33,835 nt of DNA from UBA4312 sp002394635 (GCA_946539765.1 CAMNHO010000017.1:1-33835); one strand, 5' to 3'. Positions 22,482-31,040 are shown, counted from the first letter of the stretch. The notes: generated by a model from the letters alone, not told the origin. Numbers and translations: made by a program.

Positions 22482-23074
22482 TTCGTTTATGTATGGACAG
22501 TGCCTACAAAAACCTTGTGTTAGGCATATATGAAGATAAAAAGCTGTTAAAAGGCATCGCAAAAGAGGCCTTTAAACGGCAGAGCGAAGAAATATTTGTG
22601 GAATTGAATCAACTGCTGGATAGTTTGCATCTGCGCTATAAGGATATTGATTGTGTCACCATTACCGATGGTCCGGGCTCTTATACGGGGATCCGGATTG
22701 CGATGACCATCGCCAAGGTGCTGTGTACCCAGATGCATATTCCTCTGGAGTGCATTTCTACGATGCAGCTCTATGCCGGCATGGATCCACATGCCAATGT
22801 AATCCTGGATGCACGCAGTAAACGGGCTTATGCTGCTCATCTTGAAAATGGAGTGATTATAGGCAAGACCCGGATTTTGACACTGGAACAGCTGCCGGCT
22901 TTTTTGGATGCGCATCCGGGTACTCTATACGGGGACGGATATCTGCTGGATCAGACAGTTCAGGCATCCGACTACCTGAAAAACTTTGTAGAAGTACCAT
23001 CTCGATCGATTGACAATATTCATGCTCTGGTGCCGCAGTATTTAAAAGAGAACGACGCCTATAAAAAAGTATGA
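22478..23074 (+). CDS. tsaB: tRNA threonylcarbamoyladenosine biosynthesis protein TsaB
   Basis: A 198-residue ASKHA-fold protein that partners TsaD in the t6A transferase complex. It begins RLCMDSAYKNLVLGIYEDKK, has the TDGPGSYTGIRIAMTIAKVLC hallmark (about residues 64-84) and YAAHLENGVIIG further on. It lacks the metal-binding histidines of TsaD, as expected. It is somewhat shorter than E. coli TsaB (231) but in the usual Bacillota range. It overlaps tsaE and rimI by 4 bases each. Confidence 0.93.
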   Translation: MIRLCMDSAYKNLVLGIYEDKKLLKGIAKEAFKRQSEEIFVELNQLLDSLHLRYKDIDCVTITDGPGSYTGIRIAMTIAKVLCTQMHIPLECISTMQLYAGMDPHANVILDARSKRAYAAHLENGVIIGKTRILTLEQLPAFLDAHPGTLYGDGYLLDQTVQASDYLKNFVEVPSRSIDNIHALVPQYLKENDAYKKV

Positions 23075-23505
23075 TCGTCGAGAAGATGCAGGAAATCGAT
23101 CTGCCTCGGGTAGCCCAACTGGAAGCCTTGTGCTTTCGTTATCACTGGTCATTGGAGCAGTGCATTGATGAATATAAACACAATCCGTATTCCGTAGGCT
23201 TTCTGGTCAAAGAGGCAGAGGAAATATTCGGCTATGCCTTTTTATGGGAGCAGTATGATATTTGTCAGCTGAGCCGGATCGGGATAGACCCAAAGTACAG
23301 ACATAAAAAGGCTGCTACCTTCTTATTGGAAACAATGATGAAACACGCCAAACAAAAGGGCTGTTTGACCATGTCACTGGATTGCCGGGTTGGAAATCGG
23401 CCGGCATTGGCATTGTATGAATCGTGTGGATTCCAATGCGTTCATGTAGCCAAAAAATATTATTCCGATGGAGAAGACGCTGCCGTTATGGTAAGAAAAT
23501 TATAG
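23071..23505 (+). CDS. rimI: Ribosomal protein alanine N-acetyltransferase (RimI)
   Basis: A 144-residue GNAT acetyltransferase. IVEKMQEIDLPRVAQLEALCF is the usual N-terminus of RimI. The acetyl-CoA loop lies in RIGIDPKYRHKKAATFLLETMMKHA, where the normal Q/RxxGxG is changed to RHKKAA, and a typical NRPALALYESCGFQCV follows. RimI acetylates the N-terminal alanine of ribosomal protein S18 and is regularly found between tsaB and tsaD, as here. The P-loop Gly residues are replaced, so CoA binding may be altered. The ATG overlaps the tsaB stop. Confidence 0.85.
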   Translation: MIVEKMQEIDLPRVAQLEALCFRYHWSLEQCIDEYKHNPYSVGFLVKEAEEIFGYAFLWEQYDICQLSRIGIDPKYRHKKAATFLLETMMKHAKQKGCLTMSLDCRVGNRPALALYESCGFQCVHVAKKYYSDGEDAAVMVRKL

Positions 23506-23517
23506 GAGGAGACTTGT

Positions 23518-24519
23518 ATGATTGTATTAGGAATTGAAAGCAGCTGTGATGAAACAGCCGTTGCGATTGTAAAAGATCGGAAGGAAATCCTTTCTAATGT
23601 TGTCGCAAGTCAAATAGATATACACAAAGAATTTGGAGGGGTTGTGCCTGAGGTGGCCAGCCGGATCCATGTCGAAAATATTTCATATTTAATTGAAGAA
23701 GCTCTGAAAAAGGCTGGATTGACGATGGAAGAAGTCGATGCGGTGGCCGTTACCAAAGGACCGGGCCTGATCGGATGTCTGCATGTGGGTGTACAGGCAG
23801 CCAAAACACTGGCCTTTGCGTTTGATAAGCCATTGATCCCGGTCCACCACATTGCCGGTCATATCTATGCCAATGAGCTGGTTGTGGATGTGCAATATCC
23901 GGTATTGGCTCTGGTGGTTTCCGGTGGACATTCCCAATTAATTTACATGAAGGATGAAGTCAGCTTTGATATTCTGGGCCAGACACAGGACGATGCCATC
24001 GGTGAAGCCTATGATAAGGTGGCCCGTGTCATGAATCTGGGCTATCCGGGCGGACCTAAGATTGATAAACTAGCTAAAGAAGGACAGCCGGTCTGTCAGC
24101 TGGCCAAACCGAAAACCCAAGGAAAATACGACCTGAGCTTTTCCGGTCTGAAAAGCTCTGTTCTGCAATATACCAAACGTATGGAACGTTTAGGGCAGAC
24201 CTATAAGGATGCTGATCTGGCTTGCTCATTCCAGGAATGCGCGTTGGGTGAGATCTTTGATAAGATCCGTCTGGTCCTGGATGATTATCCAGATATCCGT
24301 CATTTCGTGGTTGGCGGTGGTGTATCAGCCAACTCACGGTTACGGGAAATGGTTGAGGAATTAAAAACCGAATATCCACAGGTAACCTTTACAGTCCCAC
24401 CGATGTCCTGTTGCACGGATAATGCCACAATGATCGCGGTGGCCGGTACCATTGCCTATGAGCATGGAAGAACAGGTGATGCATCGCTAACCGGTGATTC
24501 CGGTTGGGAGATCCAGTAA
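23518..24519 (+). CDS. tsaD: tRNA N6-adenosine threonylcarbamoyltransferase TsaD
   Basis: A 333-residue Kae1/Qri7-family enzyme that transfers the threonylcarbamoyl group to A37 of tRNA. It starts MIVLGIESSCDETAVAIV. The metal-binding HHIAGHIYANEL (HxxxH) is at about 104-115, with SGGHSQL, DDAIGEAYDKVAR, YPGGPKIDKLA, FSGLKSS, VVGGGVSANSRLR and CCTDNATMIAVAG all present. AGGAGGAG lies 6 bases before the ATG. The stop codon overlaps the next gene by 1 base (TAATG). Confidence 0.97.
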   Translation: MIVLGIESSCDETAVAIVKDRKEILSNVVASQIDIHKEFGGVVPEVASRIHVENISYLIEEALKKAGLTMEEVDAVAVTKGPGLIGCLHVGVQAAKTLAFAFDKPLIPVHHIAGHIYANELVVDVQYPVLALVVSGGHSQLIYMKDEVSFDILGQTQDDAIGEAYDKVARVMNLGYPGGPKIDKLAKEGQPVCQLAKPKTQGKYDLSFSGLKSSVLQYTKRMERLGQTYKDADLACSFQECALGEIFDKIRLVLDDYPDIRHFVVGGGVSANSRLREMVEELKTEYPQVTFTVPPMSCCTDNATMIAVAGTIAYEHGRTGDASLTGDSGWEIQ

Positions 24520-25478
24520 TGATCCGATGCCTGCAGGCAGCCGATCTGCCGGCAATCTATGAAATCTATACGTATTATGTCAAGCACAGCGATGCCATTT
24601 TTGAAAATGAGCCCAAATCTTTGGATGCGTTTTCGCAGGAAATGATGTCCATTGCCCAGACGTATCCGTTTTATGTAGCCGTTTATAACGACAGGGTCAT
24701 CGGCTATGCCTATGTACATGGGGCTTTTTCCAAGGAGTGCTATGCAGCCTGTGTGGAACTGACCATTTATTTTAAAGAGGGTATCCCGCATTATGGGCTG
24801 GCATCTCCGTTGTTAAGAGCGGTAGAGGAGCGGTGTTTCCAACAAAATGTCCGATGGATCATCGCGTGTATCACCGATACCAATATAGCCAGTATCCGTT
24901 TTCATCAAAAACACGGATATCGTAAAACGGGTGCCTTAGCCGAATGTGCTTTTAAATTTGATCGCTGGAATGGAGCGGTATGGATGTGTAAGAATATGAA
25001 CGAAGAAAAGAAAGAGTATATACAGTTACACCCTTCCATTGTCAAAGGGGATGTAACACTGAAAAAAGAAGCCAGTGTATGGTACGGAGCGGTTATCCGC
25101 GGGGATGCCGATTCCATTTTTATCGACGAACAAACCAATGTACAGGATAACGTGATCATTCATACGGATGCCGGCTATCCGGTGCATATCGGAAAGAAGG
25201 TAACCATCGGCCATGGCGCCATTATTCATGGAGCTGTGATCGAGGATGAGGTTTTGATTGGTATGGGGGCTATCATCATGAATGGAGCTCATATCGGCAC
25301 ACATTCCATCATTGGTGCCGGTGCCCTGATTCCGGAAAACAAAGAGATCCCGGCCAACAGCCTTGTGGTAGGAAGCCCGGGAAAGGTGATCCGGACTACC
25401 AGCCCTCAACAAGTACAGGATATTATTGACAGTGCTGCTCATTATGTCGCCAGCGCAAAGGAAGCCGAAAATGATTGA
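24519..25478 (+). CDS. GNAT acetyltransferase fused to a gamma-carbonic-anhydrase-like domain
   Basis: A 319-residue two-domain protein. Residues 1 to about 158 form a GNAT domain of the phosphinothricin/amino-acid N-acetyltransferase type (MIRCLQAADLPAIYEIYTYYV, NDRVIGYAYVHGAF, IACITDTNIASIRFHQKHGYRKTGAL). Residues about 160-319 form a left-handed beta-helix of the gamma-CA/YrdA family (VWYGAVIRGDADSIFIDE, NVQDNVIIHTD, VTIGHGAIIHGAV, VLIGMGAIIMNGA, VVGSPGKVIR), with the three metal histidines kept in IIHTD and GHGAIIHG. The GNAT loop is altered (KEGIPHYGLASPLL). ATG 24519 overlaps the tsaD stop, with GGGAG 9 bases upstream. The last 8 bases overlap the HAD gene. The two domains are normally separate proteins. 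Confidence 0.88.
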   Translation: MIRCLQAADLPAIYEIYTYYVKHSDAIFENEPKSLDAFSQEMMSIAQTYPFYVAVYNDRVIGYAYVHGAFSKECYAACVELTIYFKEGIPHYGLASPLLRAVEERCFQQNVRWIIACITDTNIASIRFHQKHGYRKTGALAECAFKFDRWNGAVWMCKNMNEEKKEYIQLHPSIVKGDVTLKKEASVWYGAVIRGDADSIFIDEQTNVQDNVIIHTDAGYPVHIGKKVTIGHGAIIHGAVIEDEVLIGMGAIIMNGAHIGTHSIIGAGALIPENKEIPANSLVVGSPGKVIRTTSPQQVQDIIDSAAHYVASAKEAEND

Positions 25479-26136
25479 GGGCGTTATATTCGATATGGAT
25501 GGTCTCATGTTCGATACGGAGAGCATCCTGTATATCGGCATGAAGGAAGAAGGAAAAAAACGCAATCTGGATCTGCCGGACTCTGTACTTGATCAGCTGA
25601 TCGGTTGTGACTCGCATGTCGTGGAACAGTTTGAAGAACAGTATCCGGGCATTACCGACTGTATGAAAAGCTTTCAGAAAAATCGCCTGGATGTATTTTT
25701 TAAACAGTTTCCTGAACCTGGTTCCGGCAATAAAAAGGGACTGAAGGAACTGGTGCAATATCTGGAACAAAAGGACATTCCCTATGCGATTGCGTCCAGC
25801 TCCTATGTATCGGATATCCAAAGACTGGTCGATCATGCCGGTTTTCCGATGCATCCCAAGGAAATTGTCAGCTCCAAGGAAAAAGGGATCCCGTCTAAAC
25901 CCGATCCGATGATCTTTTTGGAAACGGCAGACCGATTAGGATTAAAGCCGGAGAACTGTCTGGTATTGGAAGACAGTAAAAATGGCATCATGGCAGCCAG
26001 AAGAGCCGGTATGTATTCGATCTATGTACCCGATAAGATCTTACCGGATAAGATGATGTATTTATATATACGTGTACGATGTGAAGATTTAACAGGCGCT
26101 ATTGACTTTATTGAAGAGATGAATCAAGGAGGATAA
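25471..26136 (+). CDS. HAD-superfamily phosphatase (beta-phosphoglucomutase-like)
   Basis: A 221-residue HAD subfamily IA hydrolase. Motif I is VIFDMDGLMFDTE (D8, D10), the cap domain spans about 18-90, motif II is AIASSSYVSDIQ, the lysine lies in GIPSKPDPMIF and motif IV is LVLEDSKNGIMAARRAG. 'FDMDGLMFDTE' and 'VLEDSxNGIxAAxxAG' are shared by beta-phosphoglucomutases and related sugar or nucleotide phosphatases; the specific substrate is unknown. ATG 25471, with AAAGGAAG upstream, is chosen over an upstream in-frame ATG (25426) that would read through the end of the fusion gene. guaA begins 5 bases after the stop. Confidence 0.87.
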   Translation: MIEGVIFDMDGLMFDTESILYIGMKEEGKKRNLDLPDSVLDQLIGCDSHVVEQFEEQYPGITDCMKSFQKNRLDVFFKQFPEPGSGNKKGLKELVQYLEQKDIPYAIASSSYVSDIQRLVDHAGFPMHPKEIVSSKEKGIPSKPDPMIFLETADRLGLKPENCLVLEDSKNGIMAARRAGMYSIYVPDKILPDKMMYLYIRVRCEDLTGAIDFIEEMNQGG

Positions 26137-26141
26137 ACAAT

Positions 26142-27683
26142 ATGCCGGATAAAATTGTAGTGTTGGATTTTGGAAGTCAGTATAATCAGTTAATTGCCCG
26201 TAGGATCCGTGAATTCGGTGTATATTCCGAATTGCATTCCAATACGATGTCCTTAGAAGAGATACTGGCATTAAAGGATGTCAAAGGGATTGTCTTCTCG
26301 GGCGGACCGAACAGTGTCTATGAAGATGATGCTCCAAAATGTGATCCACGCATCTTTGAATGCGGACTGCCGATCCTCGGTATCTGTTACGGGATGCAGA
26401 TGATGCATTACACACTGGGAGGAAATGTAGAATCCAGCCAGGAACGACAGTACGGACGTACGGAAATAGAGATTGTCGATGACAGTTTATTGTTCGACGG
26501 TCTGCCAACAAAACAAACCGTATGGATGTCACATGGGGATAAGGTATCAAAGCTAGCCGAAGGCTTTCAGACCAGTGCCACATCGGATACATGTCCATAT
26601 GCGGCCACATCCAACGTAGAAAAACAGATGTACACACTGCAGTTTCATCCGGAAGTCCGTCATTCCGAATATGGCAATGATATATTAAGAAACTTCGTAT
26701 TTAAGATCTGCAAGGCCCGTAATAACTGGTCCATGCAGGATTTCATTCAAACACAGACCAAGGAAATCCGGGAAAAAGTAGGTAAAGACAAGGTCCTGCT
26801 GGGATTATCCGGCGGGGTGGATTCCTCTGTCGTAGCCGCTTTACTGCATCAGGCCATCGGTGACCAGCTGATCTGTATGTTTATCGACCATGGTCTTCTT
26901 CGCAAAGGCGAAGCCGAAAGCGTTATGGAAACCTTTGGAAAAAACATGAATGTCAATTTGGTCAAGATCGATGCCAAAAAGCGCTTTTTATCCAAATTGG
27001 ATGGAGTCATCGATCCGGAGCATAAACGCAAGATCATCGGCAATGAATTTGTTTATACCTTTGATGAAGAAGTAAAGAAGCTGACCGAAGGGGAGAATAT
27101 CAAATGGCTGGCACAGGGAACCCTGTATACCGACGTAATTGAATCCGGTACCAAAACAGCCCAGACGATCAAATCCCATCACAATGTCGGCGGTCTTCCA
27201 AAGGATATGCAGTTCCAGCTGATCGAACCGTTGAATACGTTATTTAAAGATGAAGTACGAGCTCTAGGTGAAGCCTTAGGCTTACCGGAAGATATGGTTT
27301 GGAGACAACCGTTCCCAGGCCCTGGACTTGGTATTCGGATCATGGGGGAGATCACAGAAGAAAAGATCCGTATTGTCCAGGATAGTGATTATATTCTTCG
27401 TGAAGAAATTGCCAAAGCCGGTCTGCGCAGAGAAATCTGGCAGTATTTCACAGCTCTGACCAATATGCGTTCTGTCGGTGTCATGGGGGATCAGAGAACC
27501 TATGATTATGCGGTTGCCATTCGTGCAGTGACTTCCATTGACGGTATGACTGCTGACTGGGCAAGGATCCCATACGAAGTACTGGATAAGATCTCCAATC
27601 GCATCGTAAACGAAGTACAACATGTAAACCGCGTACTCTTTGACATTACCTCAAAGCCACCGGGAACCATTGAGTTTGAATAG
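26142..27683 (+). CDS. guaA: GMP synthase (glutamine-hydrolysing)
   Basis: A 513-residue enzyme converting XMP to GMP. The class I glutaminase domain (1 to about 190) has SGGPNSVY, the nucleophile in LGICYGMQ (C82) and the QFHPEV histidine-glutamate. The ATP-pyrophosphatase domain has the PP-loop LGLSGGVDSSVVAALL (about 220-235), and the C-terminal dimerisation domain ends TSKPPGTIEFE. AAGGAGG lies 9 bases before the ATG. It is the last gene of the rarA operon and is closed by a strong terminator; no purine riboswitch or other leader precedes it. Confidence 0.98.
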   Translation: MPDKIVVLDFGSQYNQLIARRIREFGVYSELHSNTMSLEEILALKDVKGIVFSGGPNSVYEDDAPKCDPRIFECGLPILGICYGMQMMHYTLGGNVESSQERQYGRTEIEIVDDSLLFDGLPTKQTVWMSHGDKVSKLAEGFQTSATSDTCPYAATSNVEKQMYTLQFHPEVRHSEYGNDILRNFVFKICKARNNWSMQDFIQTQTKEIREKVGKDKVLLGLSGGVDSSVVAALLHQAIGDQLICMFIDHGLLRKGEAESVMETFGKNMNVNLVKIDAKKRFLSKLDGVIDPEHKRKIIGNEFVYTFDEEVKKLTEGENIKWLAQGTLYTDVIESGTKTAQTIKSHHNVGGLPKDMQFQLIEPLNTLFKDEVRALGEALGLPEDMVWRQPFPGPGLGIRIMGEITEEKIRIVQDSDYILREEIAKAGLRREIWQYFTALTNMRSVGVMGDQRTYDYAVAIRAVTSIDGMTADWARIPYEVLDKISNRIVNEVQHVNRVLFDITSKPPGTIEFE

Positions 27684-27705
27684 TAGACATCTTGTAATTC
27701 ATCAT

Positions 27706-27738
27706 AAAAGTTGGGCCTTAAATCCGGCCCAACTTTTT
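27706..27738 (+). terminator. Rho-independent terminator of the rarA-guaA operon
   Basis: AAAAGTTGGGCC (27706-27717) pairs with GGCCCAACTTTT (27726-27737). Twelve base pairs with an eight-base loop. Confidence 0.9.
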
Positions 27739-27798
27739 ACGTTAACTATATAGTATCTGTTTCTTATAGAAAAACAGAGAGAAAGAATTCTGGTCTTC

Positions 27799-28538
27799 CT
27801 ATTTGTGGTATAAGCTATGGTATGAAATAATAACATTTGCGTTTTTTGGAAACTTTTTTCCGCCTCCATGTATTTCCTGACCATTTATGGTAATAGAATC
27901 AACCTTGCTGGGAGATGTAAGAACCCCCATTCTTAAATCATTAAGAGGAATACATTTCACGTTTGTAAATCCTGCACTTGTAAACATGGCTTCAATATCG
28001 GTATAGTTTTTGCTTTGAAACCCATTGATCGATCTAGGTACTTTTACGGTAAATGTGGGAGCTTTTACATAGGGTTTCGAAACTCGGGTACGGTTCGAAA
28101 AGAACTCGTTAGTACTTCTATTATTTGAAAAACGTATTGTTTTTGGAGGATTATTTTTGGATGAATACCAAATGCATATGGCTATAATTATAAAAATTAA
28201 TCCACCACCTGAGGACTCGGCCATGAGTAAAATACCAACGATAGCTAGAACTATGGCAGTTTTATTTGTAGAAGATTTTTGCCTCTCCAAATCGGCTTTC
28301 TGTTTTGCATCTGCCAGACGCTGCCGTTCTTCGATTTCAATTTCTTTCATCCGAATGTTTTGATTTATTTTGGGTGGCTTTGATTTCTTTATATTTGTTT
28401 TTTTGGGAGCGGGTTCGTTATCATCGTAAATTAAAATATTTGCGCCACAATACTCACAAAAAGTTTGTTTACGCCCTTCCTCTACATTGAGTGCCGACCA
28501 CATTCCGGACATTTTGCTGAGACGAATTTTATAGCCAT
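27799..28538 (-). pseudogene. Frameshifted zinc-ribbon/membrane/PASTA-like protein gene
   Basis: The long open frame starts at 28512, but the natural start is ATG 28538, behind AAGGAG 7 bases upstream. From there it reads MAIKFVSAKCPECG and then runs into a stop. Removing the effect of one missing base near 28495-28497 restores ...CPECG-x-ALNVEEGRKQTFCEYCG, a complete CxxC...CxxC zinc ribbon. Beyond it are a charged coiled-coil stretch, a double hydrophobic segment (IVLAIVGILLMAESSGGGLIFIIIAICIW) and a C-terminal PASTA-like domain (YTDIEAMFTSAGFTNVKCIPLNDL... SITINGQEI). Either the gene carries a real one-base deletion or the assembly has an error. The function of this domain architecture is unknown. 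Confidence 0.75.
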
Positions 28539-28636
28539 TATTTCTCCTTATACTCTCGCTTCTGAATACTAAAACTAGTGAATAGGTATATTTGTAAATA
28601 ATTATAAAAATGAATAATCAGTTTTACGAATTGGTT

Positions 28637-28870
28637 TTATGTTTCAATTGTCGCTTGGAAATAGGATCTACAATTTAGAATACCATTAACAAATTCTCCG
28701 ATCTGATCGGTTATATCTACCTTTTTTATTTGATTGTTGCATTTGCATAACAAAAAGACAGGGCTATCCGTTGTTTGTTCTAATTGTATCGAAATATATG
28801 ATGTAATTTTATTACGATACCGTCGTATATATTCAAACTGGAAACCTGTCAATTTGTATTCTTCTATCAT
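28637..28870 (-). CDS. Small hypothetical protein following the HIRAN gene
   Basis: A 77-residue basic protein (MIEEYKLTGFQFEYIRRYRNKITSYISIQLEQ...). No family is recognised and there is no membrane segment. Its ATG directly abuts the stop of the HIRAN pseudogene on the same strand, implying coupled translation of what was once a pair. Its own ribosome binding site is weak. It could be a real gene or the start of a decayed one. Confidence 0.45.
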   Translation of the reverse strand: MIEEYKLTGFQFEYIRRYRNKITSYISIQLEQTTDSPVFLLCKCNNQIKKVDITDQIGEFVNGILNCRSYFQATIET

Positions 28871-29170
28871 TTATTCAATGTCCACCTTACAAATAATTCC
28901 ATGGTCTAATTTAAATAGTACAGTTGCTTCTGTTGTATCTGGGATCTTATCATATAATCGTCCTGCTGAATAACAATCATCTCCGATTACAGTATATGGA
29001 CTGTTCGCAACATACCCAATGCATCCGAAAGGTTTCAAACATACTTTGATTGCTTCTTTGTCATATTCGTTATCTGGTTCCTTTTATAATGTTATTATCA
29101 TATCTTTTTCAATAAAGTCGTTACCGTAATGGTGTTTTGTTCCTGTTAAAGTGAAATAATATGTTTTCAT
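28871..29170 (-). pseudogene. HIRAN-domain protein gene with an internal stop codon
   Basis: The minus-strand frame from ATG 29170 (AAGGAG 10 bases upstream) reads MKTYYFTLTGTKHHYGNDFIEKDMIITL, then TAA at codon 29 (29084-29086), and continues in the same frame for 70 codons (KEPDNEYDKEAIKVCLKPFGCIGYVANSPY...VDIE) to TAA 28871-28873. The pattern 'L..EPdNeyDkeAI.V......iGYVa' is the HIRAN core, a DNA-binding domain known from SNF2 helicases and small stand-alone bacterial proteins. One substitution (AAA to TAA would fit) explains the break. The short pieces escape ordinary ORF calling. Confidence 0.78.
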
Positions 29171-29325
29171 GTTATGTTTTCTCCTTTTTACAGTTTTATT
29201 ATCCATTTTTATTTGACATTATCATTGTCATAATTCTATGAATTTACCATTCTTTCTTTCTATGAATGATAGAAGTAGGAATTGATGACATATATACTCC
29301 ATGATTTGATCATGCTGCTATTTAG

Positions 29326-29586
29326 TGGGCAAAAAAAGTCAGATTTGACCTATTGGAAACCGATGAGAGCATTTACCAAGTAGCTATCAACAACGGTTTT
29401 TCTGATAGTCGTCGCTTCATCTTAACCTTTCAGTCCTTGTATGGTGTAACGCCTCTGCAATATCGCAAAGCCAGTAAAAAAAAACAAAAAGGAACACAAG
29501 GTCATCGACCCTATCCTTTCAAAAGAACCTTCGGTATAGATATACCGGAGGTTTTTAATCTTATGAAAAGTTTAAGCTTATCTTAA
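29326..29586 (+). pseudogene. Fragment of an AraC-family regulator (C-terminal HTH only)
   Basis: The frame after TAG 29323-29325 encodes WAKKVRFDLLETDESIYQVAINNGFSDSRRFILTFQSLYGVTPLQYRKASK. This matches the second helix-turn-helix of AraC/XylS regulators ('LL..td.sI..IA...GF.d.s.F...Fk..yG.tP..yR'). The first HTH and sensor domain are missing and no ribosome binding site or good start exists, so it is a remnant. A terminator-like hairpin lies near the end of the frame. Confidence 0.75.
29526..29556 (+). terminator. Rho-independent terminator at the end of the AraC remnant
   Basis: AACCTTCGGTA pairs with TACCGGAGGTT (one T-G pair) around a short loop, followed by TTT. It was probably the terminator of the once intact regulator or of a neighbouring gene. 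Confidence 0.65.
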
Positions 29587-29653
29587 GGCTTATCCATATA
29601 AACAGAAAGAATGTTCCGATACGATATATGTGACTTGATGAAAGGAGATCCAA

Positions 29654-30265
29654 ATGAACTTGTTTATGCAAATGACAATAAATAGTGTGTTTCAGATTTG
29701 TTTGTTTTCACTGCTTCCATTTTTATGGTGGTTGATTACGGCTAGAAAAAAAGAAGGTTTTCTTACGTGGATCGGAATAAAAAGAGTACAGAATATGTGG
29801 AACCATAAAATGATTCTATGGATGCTGGGGACAACGTTTCTGTTTCTTTTCTTATCTCTCTTTATGTTTTGGTCTTTAAAAAAAGTAGAGATGGCTACCT
29901 CTGTATTTGCAGGGAAGGGATGTTCTGCCCTTGCTGCGATAGGAATGTATGCGGTTTTTAATACAGCTTTACCGGAGGAAATTGTGTTTCGGGGATTTCT
30001 TTTAAAAAGAGTATCCGAAAAGTTTGGCTTTTATAAAGCCAACGGATTCCAAAGTGCTTTGTTCGGACTTATGCATGGGGTCCTTTTCATAACGACAGCA
30101 GGTTTCTTGAGAACCATTTGGATCGTATTGTTTACCGGAATGATTGGATGGTTCATGGGATTTATCAATGAAAAGATAGCGAAGGGCTCAATACTGCCAA
30201 GCTGGTGGATCCATGCGGGGGCAAATATATTTGCAGGATTATGTTCGGCTTTCTTGTTGTTTTAA
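29654..30265 (+). CDS. CPBP-family intramembrane metalloprotease
   Basis: A 203-residue membrane protein. Hydrophobic segments lie at about 8-27, 52-74, 89-104 and through the C-terminal half. The three CPBP (Abi/CAAX) motifs are present: EEIVFR (about residues 104-109) in LPEEIVFRGFLLKRV, FGLMH, and WWIHAGANIFAG with the metal-binding His-Asn. Family members cleave prenylated or peptide substrates within the membrane; in Bacillota they are often linked to bacteriocin immunity or stay uncharacterised. AAAGGAG lies 8 bases before the ATG. It is flanked by the AraC fragment and the tetR end, with no partner peptide visible. Confidence 0.88.
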   Translation: MNLFMQMTINSVFQICLFSLLPFLWWLITARKKEGFLTWIGIKRVQNMWNHKMILWMLGTTFLFLFLSLFMFWSLKKVEMATSVFAGKGCSALAAIGMYAVFNTALPEEIVFRGFLLKRVSEKFGFYKANGFQSALFGLMHGVLFITTAGFLRTIWIVLFTGMIGWFMGFINEKIAKGSILPSWWIHAGANIFAGLCSAFLLF

Positions 30266-30419
30266 GAATGAGTGCGTTTCATAGATGGATGGCACCGACC
30301 TGATGCATGAGAAAAGGATCCCACTTGTATGATTGATCGATTGCTTTCAAATTACACGAAACGGACAGTATGGTATCTAGCATGCTCATCATCCTGTGAT
30401 AGTATGTGTTCTAAGACAT

Positions 30420-31040
30420 TCATCCTCGTTTATTTATAAGAAAATCTCGCAGATATGTTCCAATGATCCGATAGATCGATTTCTCAATATCCATATTGCC
30501 TTCCATGAGGCACCATTCCAAAACACATCCTTTGACGATTGTGCAGATGTCCATGCATATTTCATGAGCATCTGCATTCGTTTTGACAATGCCCTGTTCC
30601 TGTGCTGCGCTTATTTCTTTTTCGCTGCGGGCCATTACGGTATTCGGCTCGAATTGTCCCTCAACTTCGGACATATACGCGGAAAGCGAATGGTTTCCGG
30701 CGGTATAAAAGCTCTTCATAAATTCAAGACCAAATTCCATATATCGGTTTATAAGACGCATGTACAGTTCTGAAACACGGTCACCAATCTTGTTGATGGG
30801 TGTTTGCAGAGAGCAGGTTTCAAAGGAAGTGTCGCGCACAAAGTACATAAGGAGTTCATCCTTGTCTCTGAAATAATGGTAAAAGGTTCCAATGGAAAGA
30901 TTGGCTGCTGCACACACATTTCTTACCGTGATATAATCAGCACCTTTTTTCCGAATCAGATCAATGGTTGTATCTATGATCCTCTGTTTGTTGTCAGCAT
31001 AATCTGCACTTTTTGCCGGTCGTCCACATTTTTTGGCCAT
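30420..31040 (-). CDS. TetR-family transcriptional regulator
   Basis: A 206-residue regulator. The N-terminal HTH (about 18-65, RIIDTTIDLIRKKGADYITVRNVCAAANLSIGTFYHYFRDKDELLMYF) is typical of TetR; the C-terminal ligand-binding helices are not close to a named subfamily. The sequence starts with the basic arm MAKKCGRPAKSAD. AAAGGAG lies 8 bases before the ATG. It is divergent from the DsbA-MBL-OYE operon across a 118-base region with three related palindromes, and its own promoter overlaps theirs, so it almost certainly represses both. The ligand may be an electrophile or oxidised thiol compound (inference from the operon's enzymes). Confidence 0.93.
   Translation of the reverse strand: MAKKCGRPAKSADYADNKQRIIDTTIDLIRKKGADYITVRNVCAAANLSIGTFYHYFRDKDELLMYFVRDTSFETCSLQTPINKIGDRVSELYMRLINRYMEFGLEFMKSFYTAGNHSLSAYMSEVEGQFEPNTVMARSEKEISAAQEQGIVKTNADAHEICMDICTIVKGCVLEWCLMEGNMDIEKSIYRIIGTYLRDFLINKRG

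Noticed and set aside
29215..29240. TGACA-N7-TGTCA dyad upstream of the HIRAN pseudogene
   Set aside because: Short arms in AT-rich DNA, no second copy and an uncertain promoter; not enough to call a site.
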